The notes beneath the pieces were generated by a model that was not told the origin of the DNA, searched no databases, and worked only from the letters and a program-made list of their open reading frames with translations. Of a stretch of DNA of 64,000 nucleotides, positions 1 through 11,070 are shown piece after piece. The stretch is from positions 2,108,001-2,172,000 of the forward strand of contig JAINUG010000114.1 of NCBI GenBank assembly GCA_029706075.1. Reading direction: 5' to 3'. The stretch is from Aldrovandia affinis. Lineage: Eukaryota; Chordata; Actinopteri; Notacanthiformes; Halosauridae. A program made the position numbers and the translations under genes. The stretch's first letter is position 1. Every line of letters starts with the position of its first letter.

Positions 1-869
1 AAGTTCAATAGCGCAATCATAAGGCCGGTGCGGGGGCAGCTTAGTTGCCCTTTGCTTACTAAACACCTCGCTAAGATCGGAATAAGTTTTAGGAATGCCG
101 GAAGGTAGCAAGTAACATTCCGCACTCATGAGTTCATTCCCTCCTTATCCCTTGGAAACTCGTGCTCAATGGGGGCAGTTCGGAATTTTTTATGGGAATC
201 GGAACTGGAGTAGCTAACCGATCTTTTCGGAACTCGTGACAAATTGGGCTCATCGTCCGTAGACGGCATGTCTGCCTCTAAAGAATCAAAAGGTAAGGAT
301 TCCAGGTCACTAATCTCCTCGGCCGTGGACTCCTCCAGTGGGACTTCCCAAGCACACTGAGGATCCCATTCGAGTTCGTTCTCCGTCTCATTGGAGTGTA
401 CGGATGAGGGAGCATGATTAGGCGAACAGTAAATAGATTCGTCGGTCTCCGAATCGGTCTCGTGACTTTTAGCCCCACCGAACCCGGAAGACGACGGAAT
501 AAAAGGTAAACACCCAAGAGAACATTGATCCCCCCATTGAATAATAGGGTTTTTATGACTACCCCAGTTCACCTGTGGTTGATGTTTTATTAACTAGGAG
601 TGTCCAAGAACTAATGGGTACGTAGGCGATTCGACCAAAAAAACTTAATTTGTTCTGTGTGCTCCGTAGCGATCCGCATGTTTACAGTCTCCGTGGATTC
701 CTTAATGCGACCGAACCCAGCGGACGGCCATCAAGAGCGGTAACACCACAAGATTGTGAAAGAACCCGAACAGGTAAATGAATTATTTTAGCCCACCCGA
801 GTCCACAAAACAATCAACAGCTCCTGAATCAAGAAATGCATTTATTTTAATGTTTTGTCTCCCCAGGAT
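1..869 (-). pseudogene. Ty3/gypsy pol start: retropepsin and leader into reverse transcriptase, partial
   Basis: This is the front of a Ty3/gypsy pol, read right to left and cut by the window edge. Retropepsin would process the polyprotein inside the virus-like particle. Seen in the sequence: FLDSGAVDCFVD, the aspartic protease active-site loop, at about 815-845; the protease end NWGSHKNP.IQWGDQCSLGCL at about 500-572; an acidic, Ser-rich spacer; and at 1-125 the pre-RT leader ending [10 protein letters not shown], which is characteristic of Ty3/gypsy just before the palm. At least two frame changes and a TGA near 124 break the frame, so this is a relic. The rest of RT, RNase H and integrase would lie to the left of the window. 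Gag and the LTR follow on the right in the order expected of one provirus. Confidence 0.85.
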
Positions 870-923
870 AGTTCAACAGAAATGAAGGTACGGAAGAAAG
901 AGGACTGATGTCTCACTACCGGC

Positions 924-1924
924 TTCCGGCCCGATAGTGAGGCTATTAGTTTCCCTTCAGTTTGGGACAATTTTGAATAATGTGACCCCTCTGTCGACAG
1001 TACCGGCAACCGTTCCAATCCCCTCTGGCCGGAGCCCGAAAACTAGCACTGTCAACCTCCATGGGTTCGTCGGTTTTGCCCAGACGTCTAGGAAACTGAG
1101 GTAAGAAACCTTTCGTAGTAACCCGGAACTCCCTGTTACCCCTCTCTCGCTGGCGTTCCCTAATACGATTATCGATCCGTATAGCAGTGGAAATAAGTTC
1201 ATCAAGTGAATCGGGAATGCCAATCGTAGCTAGAGCGTCTCGCACCGGATCAGATAGCGCGTTAGTAAAACACGTTATGAGAGGATTCTCAGGCCAACCT
1301 GTAACTCCCGCGAGAGTACGGAACGAGATAGAGAATTCCGCCACGCTCTGGTTACCCTGGCGCATGCGCGGCCAATTTAGTCGCAGACTCGCTGTCGTGA
1401 AGTTCGTGGTCAAAACCAACTCCATTTTACCCATTAACCCCAGCGAGTCTGCCAATACCGTTTGAGACCGAATAAGAGGTACTGCCCACTCGAGAGCTGC
1501 CCCGATAACAATGATAGCACGAGTGCCACTCGCGACTCTTCTGAGCTATATCTAGATGGTTGAGTCTGAAATACAATTTGGCACTGTGCTAAAAAACCCC
1601 GACATTTACCGGACTCGCCACTAAAACGAGGAGGAAGCTGAACCTTGCCTCTCGTAATCCCTCTCCCACAGGTGTACCCTAACGAGGAGTGACACCGGAT
1701 TAGGACCGGCGAATCCTACCGCAGGCTGGGGACGAACCTCGATAAGTGTCTGGATCAAGCCCTCCAGTCTTTGGACCGACAAGACCATGCTAGCCTGGTT
1801 GTCTTGCATGACTTCGTTGTTGTTTTAATAAAATGTCAATGGTTGATCTCTGTCTCTCCATTTCTCGGCTTTGCAACTCTGCCATTTGTTCGATACCACG
1901 AGGGTCAGCTGACGCCGTATTCAT
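924..1924 (-). pseudogene. Ty3/gypsy Gag, frameshifted
   Basis: Gag would form the capsid of the retrotransposon particle and bind its RNA. The start is the ATG at 1924-1922 (MNTASADPRGIEQ), followed by a Gln/Arg-rich helix; this frame stops at TAG 1792-1790. The next segment (about 1809-1640) and the capsid core (LPPRFSGESGKCRGFL at about 1625) lie in other frames. The C-terminal 170 residues (1455-946) are open and contain WPRMRQGNQSVAEFSISFRTL, typical of the retrotransposon Gag family, and end in a CCHC knuckle, CRYCRQRGHIIQNC. At least three frameshifts make it non-functional. It lies between its LTR and protease, as in an ordinary gypsy element. Confidence 0.85.
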
Positions 1925-1938
1925 GGCGAAATCGTACT

Positions 1939-2521
1939 GTTATGGTGGGTTAAGGGATTGGTGTCAATCGCAGAACCCCAGGGGTATCGATAAATTAAAC
2001 TGTAATTATACAGTTTAACCACAAACTCTGAATAAACAGAGACTAGGAAAAAACAATAACAAAAGGGGAAAACCGAAAATATCACCCAACGGGTGACTAG
2101 GTGCCACAAAGACACAAAAGGAATAACTAAATCACCAACACCGGGTGTTTGAATAAAACGATAAACGGCTAGAAGAGCCCAATAACCAGCGAAGAAAATA
2201 AGACCTGCGAACAGTCCACAGACTGTAGAACGAAACACCACTAACTCAGGAGGAGCGAGTGAGTGTTCCAAAAACAGGTAACGAACAGATCCTACATTTG
2301 CTAAAGAAGTTTCTATGTAAGAGAACGTGCTTAGTAGTATCTTTAAAAAGACGCCACAACCTTTACCGGCTAAATCGTAATGAAGTTTTACGATTTCGCA
2401 AAGAACCGGAAAACAGCTGAGGATTAAATAGTGAGGAAGCGGTGATTGATTTGCTCCGCCCCTCCTACCAGAAAGGCGCAACACCGCCCTCTGGTGGTGA
2501 GTCAGGGGAACAACCATGACA
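1939..2521 (-). mobile_element. 5' LTR of the left-edge Ty3/gypsy provirus
   Basis: The LTR is about 583 bp. On the minus strand it begins TGTCATGGTTGTTCC at 2521 and ends CCACCATAACA at 1939, so the two ends are inverted copies TGTCATGGT/TGTTATGGT with TG...CA borders. Gag starts only 14 nt inside it. The insertion falls in the middle of L1 ORF2. The target duplication cannot be checked because the other LTR lies outside the window. No obvious TGG-type tRNA primer site follows the LTR. Confidence 0.75.
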
Positions 2522-3531
2522 TAGAGGTTATCCAGTTGAGCAATACGCGTAGTTATTCCAGTTAGTCTTTCCCTTTTCAGTTTTTTCTCGTGACTGACAT
2601 AGGAGATTATTTGCCCTCTAATATAAGCTTTCAATGTTTCCCACAGAATAGATGCAGAAATGTCTGGAGTTTTGTTAATACATAAAAAAGTATCAATTTG
2701 GTTGGAAATCAGCTCTACAAAGTTTTCATCCGAAAGTAAACGTGCATTAAAACGCCACGGGGTTTGTGCATGGACAAAGCCCTTAAAACGAATACTCAAA
2801 GTGACCGGGGCGTGATCCGAAATAACTGTAGCCTCATATGAACATGAGCTCACGGAAGGAAGAATTCTGTCATCTATCATAAAGTAGTCTATCCGAGTGA
2901 ACGTATGGTGCACATGGGAGAAAAATGAATACACTTTACCGGTGGGATTGAAAAAACGCCAGGGATCCGTGATTGCAAATTCGTTCATGAAGGCTCTAAT
3001 TGTCTTAGCAGACCTTGAAGGTGCAGTGACCTTAGTGGAAGAGCGGTCGAGCTCTGGGCTAAGCCAACAATTGAAGTCACCACCTAAAATTAGGAAGTGT
3101 GAAGACATATCAGGAAGGCTAGAAAAGAGCCGTCGAAAAAAATCTGCATTATCCCAGTTAGGGGCATATATATTGACTAGTAGAACCGGGGTATCATACA
3201 ACCTGCCAGTAACAATTAGATATCTGCCATTTGGATCGGATACCACCTCAGAGCATGTAAAGGGAACTGATTTATGTAACAAAATTGCAACCCCTCTAGA
3301 CTTGCTGTGGAATGACGAATAATAGGAATGACCAATCCAACTACCCTTAATACTTGGATAAACAGATGGTTTCAGGTGTGTTTCTTGGAGATAAATGATC
3401 TGAGCCCCCAAATGCTGAAGATGGCGAACAACCCTAGTGCGCTTTACTAGGGAATTAAGACCTTTACAGTTCCAGCTAGTAAACTTGAGCGCATTACCCT
3501 CAGGGTGTCGAATTAACCTGGGCTGGACCAT
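2522..3531 (-). pseudogene. L1 ORF2 N-terminus: APE-type endonuclease domain
   Basis: This encodes about 337 residues of L1 ORF2p, which nicks target DNA to prime reverse transcription. The APE fold motifs are all visible: FTSWNCKGLN (residues 17-26), LQETHLKP (about 49-56), NIYAPNWDNADFF, GGDFNCW, TRIDYFMIDD and SDHAPVTLS (about 240-248). The ATG at 3531 starts MVQPRLIRHPEG, and the start is placed there because the endonuclease fold begins within 20 residues. The reverse transcriptase is missing because an LTR inserted at 2521. The frame does not stop at the junction: it continues through the LTR for about 200 more codons to a TGA at 1923-1921, giving a 536-codon open frame whose second half is LTR-encoded and not L1-like. 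Confidence 0.88.
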
Positions 3532-4057
3532 TCAAAAACTAATGAGGAGGAATAAAGCACCAGCAACACAACCAACAGCATAAAAATAAAAAATAGGAAA
3601 AAGAAAAAAAAGAAAATACAAACAGAAACAAAACATGACAGGTACAATAAACACGCATAACCCTCACCCCTGTCCCACCCCAGCACTGCTATCTCCCCAA
3701 ATGAGATGCGTGCAAAAACCTCCTAAACACAAATAATCCGGGAACGCTCCGTGGTAGCTCTAGCAGGAACTCAGTAGTGCTACCTGAGATAAAGTGTGAC
3801 TTGTAAAACATTAACATATACATTGTACAGTCGAATGGGTACCCATAGCTGAAACCGTAATTAGCGTAAAGAGGAATCAATACGCATAAAAAAAAGAAAA
3901 TCTCGACCACATGGATCGGGCAAGGCACCTGGGAAATGTAGTCCACATTTAGTGTAAACAGTCTGGCTCAAGAGTGAAAGACAACGGCATAATCGTTCGT
4001 GCGCACCTGTCCTACACTGAAGGACAGGCACCTGTCCCACACCGCAGGGCAGGCAGT

Positions 4058-4935
4058 CTACTTACAGTTCTTATTGACAAAATCAGCGGCCGCAGCAGGA
4101 TCTTCAAACCTGTGTGACGGCCCATCTGGCATGGTGATTCTGAGAGTTGCCGGGAAGAGAAGACCGAACTTCACATTTGGGTAGGAGCGCAGAGTGCGCT
4201 TGACTGCGCCGAACGCGGCTCGCTTCTTGGCAACGGAGGATGTGTAATCCGGGAACAGAGAAATCCTCCTCCCCTTGTAGAGAAGGGCGACTTCTCTCCA
4301 GCTCGCTGCAGTATCAGGCTACGGATATGGAAAAAGTGTACCCTTACCACAAAGGGACGAGGGGGGGTCCCCTCCTTGGGCTTCTCTCGTAGGATCCGGT
4401 GGGCACGGTCAAGTAGGGGCTTCTCATTCAGACCGAGCAAGTCCTGGAGTAGCTGGGCGACAAAGTCGGTGGCACGGGGTCCCTCCAGTCCCTCCGGTAC
4501 ACCCAGCACCCGTATGTTGTTCCTTCTGGATCGGCCCTCTAGGTCTTCACATTTATCATCTAGACGTTTCACTTGCGAGGTTAGCATACTAACTGTGGAT
4601 TCCAACTCGTCTATCCGAGTACTATGGTCCGTAGCCGCTCGTTCAAGGTCTCGCACCGTCTCCTCATGTGCATCCACTGTACGCTGAAGTGGTTCGATTG
4701 AGCTCTTCAATTCTTGTCTCACGGACGATATTTCAGAACGTAGACTCGCGGACAGGGCATCAATTTTCACGAATATGTCGCTCTTAAGAGAGTCCATCAT
4801 GGACTGTAGCAGCGGAGCATCTAGGGTGCTACTAGCCACATTAGCATCGTCTGTTGTCGGCAAAGCCTGATCAGAAAGTAGCGATGTTTTGCGGCCTACT
4901 CCAGTGGTCTCCCGTTTCTGCCGAACGTTTGACAT
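4058..4935 (-). pseudogene. L1 ORF1 (coiled-coil RNA-binding protein), one frameshift
   Basis: ORF1p of L1 elements is a trimeric RNA-binding chaperone. The ATG at 4935 opens MSNVRQKRETTGVG. A Thr/Ala-rich head of about 40 residues leads into a coiled coil at about residues 45-130, with heptads such as SMMDSLKSDIFVKIDALSAS. The RRM region follows, with the hallmark LEGRSRRNNIRVLGVPEG at about 132-149 and RAHRILREKP. After ILQRAGE (about 4285) the frame shifts by one; the original C-terminal domain continues in the next frame (FPDYTSSVAKKR, then YPNVKFGLLFPA) and stops at TAG 4060-4058. The length would be normal for the family without the shift. Confidence 0.85.
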
Positions 4936-5117
4936 CGTGGCCGGTCAAGAATCAGAATAGTTAAGCAAGAAGGTCTTCAAAGGTAGTTATAAATCGTGCC
5001 AGACTATTAATATGCGAAACTGTACAATGAAATTATATATTTATGTCACATTATCTCGGAGCAGTAAGGGGACACGTCTACTCTCTTCTGTGCTCCATAG
5101 CGCCCCCAGCGATGGGG

Positions 5118-7180
5118 TTTTAATTGCAAGAATGGCTTTTCCATCAGCAATTAAGTAATTGAATCCATTAAATTGTAGAGGCATTTTAGTACCTGCATAT
5201 GATATTAGACATACCAGCCATTATATTTTAGTTGATATTGAGTTGATGGGTAATTGAGGTGTAATAGTTTCCAGAGGGCCCCATAATCAGTATACTGGCT
5301 TGTTCTGTATTCTGTTTGGCAGTGGAATCTATCGGTTGTTTCTGGTTGCTGCCATCAGTTCAGATCAATTGTAATTCAAATGTATTTCATTTAGGAAAGG
5401 ATTACTCCACTTAGAGGTAAGATCTCAACCATCAATCTAAAGAAGAGGGAAGGTCTCCTGTCAACCAAACCAACATTGATATGTTTGATCTCACCAGTGA
5501 AACACAGTAATCATTGACATCAACCCTCTTCCCAGTTTCCATAATACTTACAGTCACCACAGTGGAGGGGCACCCCCACCCCTCCCCCACCAAAGCCTCC
5601 ATAATTAAACAATGGGTGCATAATGAATAGTCTTATTTCTTTCTCTACAAGTATTTTGGTTCAATATAATCTTTACATAATTATCTTGAAGAAGGAAGAT
5701 GAAAAAGTTCCTCTAACAGCTTTGCTGGTGTCAAACCTCAAAGGATATAGAGCAAATAACAGAGGCTCCATATCAGGTCTGCCAGTCCTGATAATGTGGG
5801 ATTTTTTCAGTTTGAAAACAAGGACAGCTCCATTTTCACAGCAATTATTTATATGTTTTATAAAGGGAAAAAACATAAATATTAACGCCTGCACTCATAT
5901 TGGCTATTATACATATTTGTGCATCTACGTTGGGTCTTCTGCTGTCCAGCTTTGTGAATTTATCATAAAACATTATTAATTGTACAATACCCCCACCCCC
6001 CCATTCCTTGCACAGCATTATGATCTTGGATGTCATCAACATGAATAAAATTTGTGTAAACCCAAATAAATAACCTTAAATGTTGGAACAAACCACATTA
6101 TGGTTGAAAAGAGACCAGTGTTCACCTCATTATTTGCTGATGTTTAAAAGTAAATAACCTAAATAACTGAAAGTAAAGAGCATATACAGTAGCATCTCAG
6201 CTATTATGTAATATATTGTAATATGCAATTATGTAACTGAAAAAGAGGAGTAAGTCACCTGCAGTAACAAAAAAAGTTGAAGCAAGGTAATCAAAATAGT
6301 TTTTACTCTGATGGAAAATAAAAACAAAGAACTGTCAGTTCAGTTGGCCTTGCATTCTTTTTTTTTCGTTCTCCTGGAAACAGAACAGACTGTGCCATGG
6401 ACAGATTGTATTTTTCTGAATAGTGCAGTTCCCTATTGGAAACATGCTGCAACTACATCAAATAAGTCCTCAATGTGGAGTTATGCGCAGCCTTAGCTAA
6501 CCCCTCCCCGCCCCCCCACTGCCCTTTTTTTTTAGTTTAGTTTTAATTATTTTAATTTTCAGTTTGTTCTCATCAATATTTCAGTACGCCATCATGAGAC
6601 ATTGCCATCGAAGGGATATACACCACCTCTCCTGCAGAGTTTCTCAACATAGCCATGTCACTGAATACATGCATGGAAGCAAGGAAGGGGATATTTCTGA
6701 CTAAATGGAGACCTTACATTCTACTTAGATGATATGCTGGTGTCAACATGTAGCAAAGAAGTTGTCTTACTAATTAAAACTGGCCAAGGCGGTGCATCAA
6801 AATCTATTGTTTCCTCACATGATGCACTATAACAAAATAATGGCCCACAATTTCAAGACACTCATCACAAGACCCAGTTGTGCTCCTAAGCACCTATTAC
6901 AGCAAATAATACGTCCCTGTATGCCCTTTTTGGTAAATCCAAAATTCTAACACAGTAAAATAATCTCTACTGATGAAGGGTTGGATGAAGTGATGGACTC
7001 AATGTTTGTAACACAAGATAGAATGTTTTTATTGTACAGCTTGCCACAAGATCACAGACATGTTACAGAATTTTGAATGTAAAAAAAAAGAATGCAGTCA
7101 TCAGCCAAGATAGCCAGGGAAATTCTAGTGGGACAGAGCCCAACCATTCTGGTGAAGATGGCCATGGCCATCTCACTCAC
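5118..7180. other. A/T-rich flank with no supported gene; possible RT scrap near 6713-6760
   Basis: I see no reading frame with family resemblance. Short runs of T, C and G occur around 5995-6003 and 6505-6533. One stretch at 6713-6760 reads LTFYLDDMLVSTCSKE on the plus strand, which resembles the YxDD active site of a reverse transcriptase (DIRS- or LTR-type), but nothing around it confirms this. Confidence 0.4.
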
Positions 7181-7548
7181 AAGGAAGAAGTCATCAATAT
7201 AACCAAGATGGACACAGGTTCTCAAATGACTCTCCTGCAGAGAGCACCTTTAAACGTCTGTTTGGAGATAAAGGAACAAGACTTCAAGACCCCTCAACAT
7301 GGCTGTCACTCACTGCAGCAAACGGTAAGCGATACCTTATGTCGGCTGTGCAAAGTTGGAGGTGGAAATTTGGGCGGTCACCCTTCCCCAATGCGGCATC
7401 ATTGTTGTGCAAGATCACTGCCCGGCCCGCACCCCTGGTCTGCTCAGTATGAATATCATACGCCGATGCTGGACCACATTACTTCAAGACAAAGAGACAA
7501 CTGAAAAAACATCCTTCTTAAAAGCCAGTCCATCGGGGCATCAGGCCT
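7181..7548 (+). pseudogene. Ty3/gypsy protease of a second element, 5' piece
   Basis: This is the retropepsin part of another Ty3/gypsy element, on the plus strand. MDTGSQMTLL at 7208-7237 is the DTGS active-site loop. In a second frame, VTLPQCGIIVVQDHC and GLLSMNIIRRCW (about 7370-7470) match the C-terminal half of fish gypsy proteases, where a GLLGMN-type motif precedes the end of the domain. A frameshift separates the halves at about 7330-7360. The coding trace stops where a Harbinger element is inserted and resumes at 9055. No Gag could be recognised upstream. Confidence 0.7.
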
Positions 7549-7822
7549 GGGGCCTTATTTGTAAAAAGTTGCGTAGAAACCATCCTATATTTGATCTAAG
7601 ATAATTTATGAAATGTGCGTAAGTGTGATTCAGAGAAACTGAATGTACGCACAAAAAAACGTGCGTACGCCAGTCCCCCAGATGTGAAATCTGTAAATCA
7701 CAAATGATCTTGAAATTGTGCGTAGCTGATTTTTTTTAGATCTCCGCCTTGTAAACGCCCCCTAATTAATATCATTAGCATATAAAGGAGCTCGAATCAA
7801 AACACAAATCCTCTACTTGATA

Positions 7823-8170
7823 ATGGCGAGCTGGAAGAAAAATAATTTTAGCGAGGCCGAAATCGAGGTCCTGTTGGCGGAGGTGCAGATGCGTGCAGGG
7901 ACGCTGTTTGGGAGCCTTTCCAGTGGCTTTACCAGTAAAACCAAGTACATGGCCTGGCAGTCTGTAGCCCAGGCTGTGAATGAGGTGGGGGGGCAACAAA
8001 GGTCCCTGAAGGACGTAAAGATTGATTTAAAACTGAGGTCAAAATCTCTAATAACTCGTTCCCTTCTTATTGCGCGGTTGGCGATATCTTCGAAAAGCGA
8101 CAATGCTGCCATTCTTCCTCTTGCAAACCACTGCATTATTGGACATTTTATAGCCTATAGATTGACCTAA
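7823..8170 (+). pseudogene. Harbinger Myb/SANT-like DNA-binding protein, C-terminus altered
   Basis: Harbinger elements encode, besides the transposase, a Myb/SANT-like protein that helps bind the ends. The ATG at 7823 begins MASWKKNNFSEAEIEVLLAE, followed by VQMRAGTLFGSLSSGFTSKT and WQSVAQAVNEVGGQQRSL, the tri-helix pattern with spaced tryptophans known from these proteins. The family core should go on to a KKKWSDIK-type helix. Here the reading changes after about residue 72 into sequence with no family likeness and stops at 8168-8170, so the protein is probably frameshifted. It lies just inside the left end of the element, the usual place. Confidence 0.65.
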
Positions 8171-8464
8171 ATGTTTTACACGCATGGAATCATATCATAA
8201 TATGTATTAGTCTAAATAAATTTCAAGGATGTGTCAATTATGCTAATAGGGGTAGTTTTGGAAAACCAATGTGTGTTTTTGTTTTGTTTTACACAAGTAG
8301 CCTAGCTTATGTTGTTTTAATTTATTAATAACTTTAATGTGCAAACCATTACGTATAGCCTAAGCAATGTGTTCAATCTGGTAATACTACTACTACTATT
8401 AATAATAATAATAATAATAATAATGAGGAAACAATTAGGCAGCAGACGATATGTTGGCGCTCTT

Positions 8465-8880
8465 AGATTTCCAAATACATTTTACATTTACATTTACATT
8501 TTAAGCATTTAGCAGATGCCCTTATCCAGACGCTCTTATATACATTAATACATTGTAGGAACAATCATAGTTCGCGCAAGAGATCAGTGCAGTAATACAG
8601 CAATATACATAATTGCAGGCAGCTGCGTACCATACCTGTAATACTGGGAAGGAAAATGTTAGTTTTATTTTTATGGAGTAAGCAGGGGTATATAGTGTTG
8701 AGCAAGTAGGCAGTGGTGATGACAATTAGCTAGATGTACAGTGGTAGTGGAGTCTGAAAAGGTGGGTTTTGAGCCTCTTGTGGAAATCGCAAATGATTCC
8801 ACGGTCCTGACCGATTGTGGAAGGTAGTTCCACCAGCGAGGGGTCAGGACAGAGAAGAGGTGAGACCGCGAATACCTGCA
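8465..8880 (-). repeat. Teleost LINE/SINE 3' tail with (TAAATG)n
   Basis: On the minus strand the segment codes RSHLFSVLTPRWWNYLPQSV (about 8800-8860), which resembles the conserved C-terminal tail of several fish LINE polyproteins. It then runs into GGATAAGGGCATCTGCTAAA and a TAAATG-type terminal repeat at about 8475-8500, a motif common at the 3' ends of fish LINEs and SINEs. The family is not identified. A short ATA/AAT microsatellite lies beside it at 8390-8422. Confidence 0.5.
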
Positions 8881-9055
8881 GTACTCCAACATTGCCACAA
8901 GGAAACGTGCGTACGCCAAGTTGAAACCTGACGTGGAGCTGAGTACTTTTCCACGTAAAAGACCGTTTTTATAAATCTGAACTTTGGCCTGGATTTGAGC
9001 GTACGCACGTTCTAAGATCAAATCTGTGCGTAAGTACGTTTTATAAATAAGGCCC

Positions 9056-10073
9056 CTGGAGTGAAGCCACGATGATATGCAGCCAGGAAGCAAAAGTGAG
9101 GTGGGCTATGTTCGAGTGCTTACAAGTGCCAGGATACTCCCCAACCAAGGGGTAATTCTGCCGGGTCTGGGGCACCTCTCCCTAATCCAACCAACCAACA
9201 TTTATTCTGGGGCAGTCAACCTGTCAGTGGATAAACCAGGAGTGATGGAGGTGCAGCAAAACCCACCTATGCAAGTCAAAGATGAATGTGAGATTCCAGT
9301 GGATCTGTCAGGGGCTGCCCTGACTGCTGCACAGAAACAAGAAGTTGCCCAATTCCTGGCAGAGCACAAGGATGTGTTTGCCTTAGAGAAGCATGAGCAT
9401 GGCCAAACAAATACAGTGTTCCACAAGATCCCCACGGGCACCGCGGCTCCTGTCTGACAGCAACATCGTCAGATTCCCCCCAATCTCTACCAAGAGGTAC
9501 GTACATGATATGGTACAAGATATGGTAGAAACTGGAATTGTTCACAGGAGCACTAGCCCTTGGGCCTCACCTATAATGTTAGTGAGAAAGAAGGATGGGA
9601 CACTCTGTGTGGATTACCGAAAGCTTAATAGTCTCACACGTAAGGATGCCTTTCCATTGCCCCGCATAGAGGAGTCTTTAACCATGCTCTCAAAATCGAC
9701 CTCCTTTTCCACTCTGCATTTAGCCAGTGCCTACTGGCAGGTCCCAATACACCCAGAGGACAAAGAGAAGACTGCCTTTACCACACCAATGGGCCTGTAC
9801 AAATTTAATTGCATGTAATTTGGTCTTTGTAATGCACCTGCCACATTTCAGAGATTGATGGAATCCTGCCTGGGTGACCAAAATGTTCAAACACTTCTAA
9901 CTTATTTAGATGATGTCATTGTCTTCTCACCTAACTTTTCTTCTCATCTACAGAACCTGGAGTTAGTGTTCCAGCATCTGGCAAAGCATGGCCTGAAGTT
10001 AAAACCAAGCAAGTGCCATCTGTTTCAATCATTAAATCAAGGGATTCGTTATTTATATTTGCCATGTAATTAA
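9056..10073 (+). pseudogene. Ty3/gypsy pol: protease end, leader and reverse transcriptase, truncated
   Basis: This continues the gypsy pol interrupted at 7548. A leader with LSGAALTAAQKQEVAQFLAE and DVFALEKHEHG (about 9300-9400) is in one frame. A frameshift at about 9450 moves into the RT: GIVHRSTSPWASPIMLVRKK, LCVDYRKLN, a worn LDLASAYWQV-like stretch reading LHLASAYWQV, a stop at 9816-9818 inside the FGLCNAPATFQ block, and the active site TYLDDVIVFS at 9900-9929. It ends after KPSKCHLFQ with a GIRYL motif at about 10045. RNase H and integrase are absent. Domain order is the standard PR then RT. Confidence 0.88.
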
Positions 10074-10489
10074 CTTTCTTTGTAATGCATTTTGGACATG
10101 CCGCTAATTGTCCTCTTTCTTCCTGTTTCCGAGTTGACCATATTTGGAGGTTCCGTGGAGGTGGGTTGGAGGTGTGCACCTATGACGGCACGGTCCGAAA
10201 GAGACGCACCTTTAAAAAGCAAAAGTTCTGCGAGCGGGAGGTCGGAGCAGGATGCTTACACCACGCTTTGGGCGGTATTGTACTGATTGTGGAGAGAGAT
10301 GACTGATCTTCATTGCTGATATATTTTCTCCAAGTTATAGTGATAAGTGTTGACGAAATAACTGAATGAAATAATACTGTTCAACCGGAAAAACGGTTAA
10401 TATTAAAGCTTTCATTATAGCCCGTACTCTCTCCGATGCACCACTTATGGGAAATACACGTGCACGTAATGATATTGGGTACTATTTTC
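10074..10489. other. Unassigned segment between gypsy pol and Harbinger copy
   Basis: No gene is recognised. The segment contains a plausible ATTAAA poly(A)-type signal near 10402 and could be LTR-derived, because it follows a truncated gypsy pol, but I could not find paired LTR ends. Confidence 0.3.
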
Positions 10490-11070
10490 GTGCCGGCGAT
10501 AAGTGGCATTATGCTCTAGCGCTGGTGAATTGCCAGTTTCGTCTGTCCCAAACTGAATATTTCCCATCTCCGCCGAGTTTGTCAATTTTGTGGTTCGCAA
10601 TGAAGGTGTTTGCGCGACTATGGATTGGGCATCGCAATAGGGGGTGTGACAATGAAAACAGTCAGCGCTATGCAAGTTTGGTGTCAAATAATGAGTTTGC
10701 GCTAACGTCCAACTAGACCACCTCTTAACGCAAACGCTGGCGCTCTGTGCAATTTGGTGACTTTATTGATGCGCACATATGAACATAGGGTTATCTAAAA
10801 TCACATGAGAATGTTTTGTGAATATTGTGAATTTCCCCCCACCTTGAGGAAAATCATCCAATCCATGGGTGACTTGCAAGCTGTAGGCTAATCAATTAAG
10901 CTAATTCAATGCACAGACATGAAAGACTGAAGCCAGCAGGCCACCATCGCTACCGTTCAGTAAGATACACCTGTTCAATAAATATATGTTTGTATGCACA
11001 TTGTTTTGCTTATGTGAAAGGGTTTTATTCTTTCCATTTGCACTACAGAAAATGGAGTACATAATTGGAC

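Larger units (their letters stand above)
2522..5117 (-). mobile_element. L1-type LINE, 5' half, interrupted by a gypsy LTR
   Basis: An L1-clade non-LTR retrotransposon lies on the minus strand with a 5' region (about 4936-5117), ORF1 (4935-4058), an inter-ORF segment and ORF2, which is cut after the endonuclease by the LTR at 2521. The inter-ORF stretch 3532-4057 is A/T-rich and holds no convincing coding sequence. The 5' end is placed at about 5117, where GC-rich L1 leader gives way to A/T-rich flank; this border is approximate. The rest of ORF2 and the 3' tail would lie left of the window, beyond the inserted provirus. Confidence 0.75.
7549..9055 (+). mobile_element. PIF/Harbinger-type element inserted in a gypsy pol
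   Basis: The ends are inverted copies, GGGCCTTATTTGTAAAA at 7549 and TTTTATAAATAAGGCCC at about 9039-9055, with GTGCGTA-rich subterminal repeats at both ends (7615-7670 and 8905-9035). CTG flanks both sides as a probable 3-bp target duplication; Harbinger elements make 3-bp duplications, and CWG is, as I recall, one accepted form. Inside are a SANT-like gene (7823-8170) and an older LINE or SINE tail (8465-8880). No transposase gene is left, so the copy is non-autonomous. Confidence 0.75.

Noticed and set aside
3689..3946. Open frame with hydrophobic, membrane-like translation between L1 ORF1 and ORF2
   Set aside because: It lies in the A/T-rich inter-ORF segment of the L1, shows no family likeness, and its hydrophobicity follows from T-rich composition.
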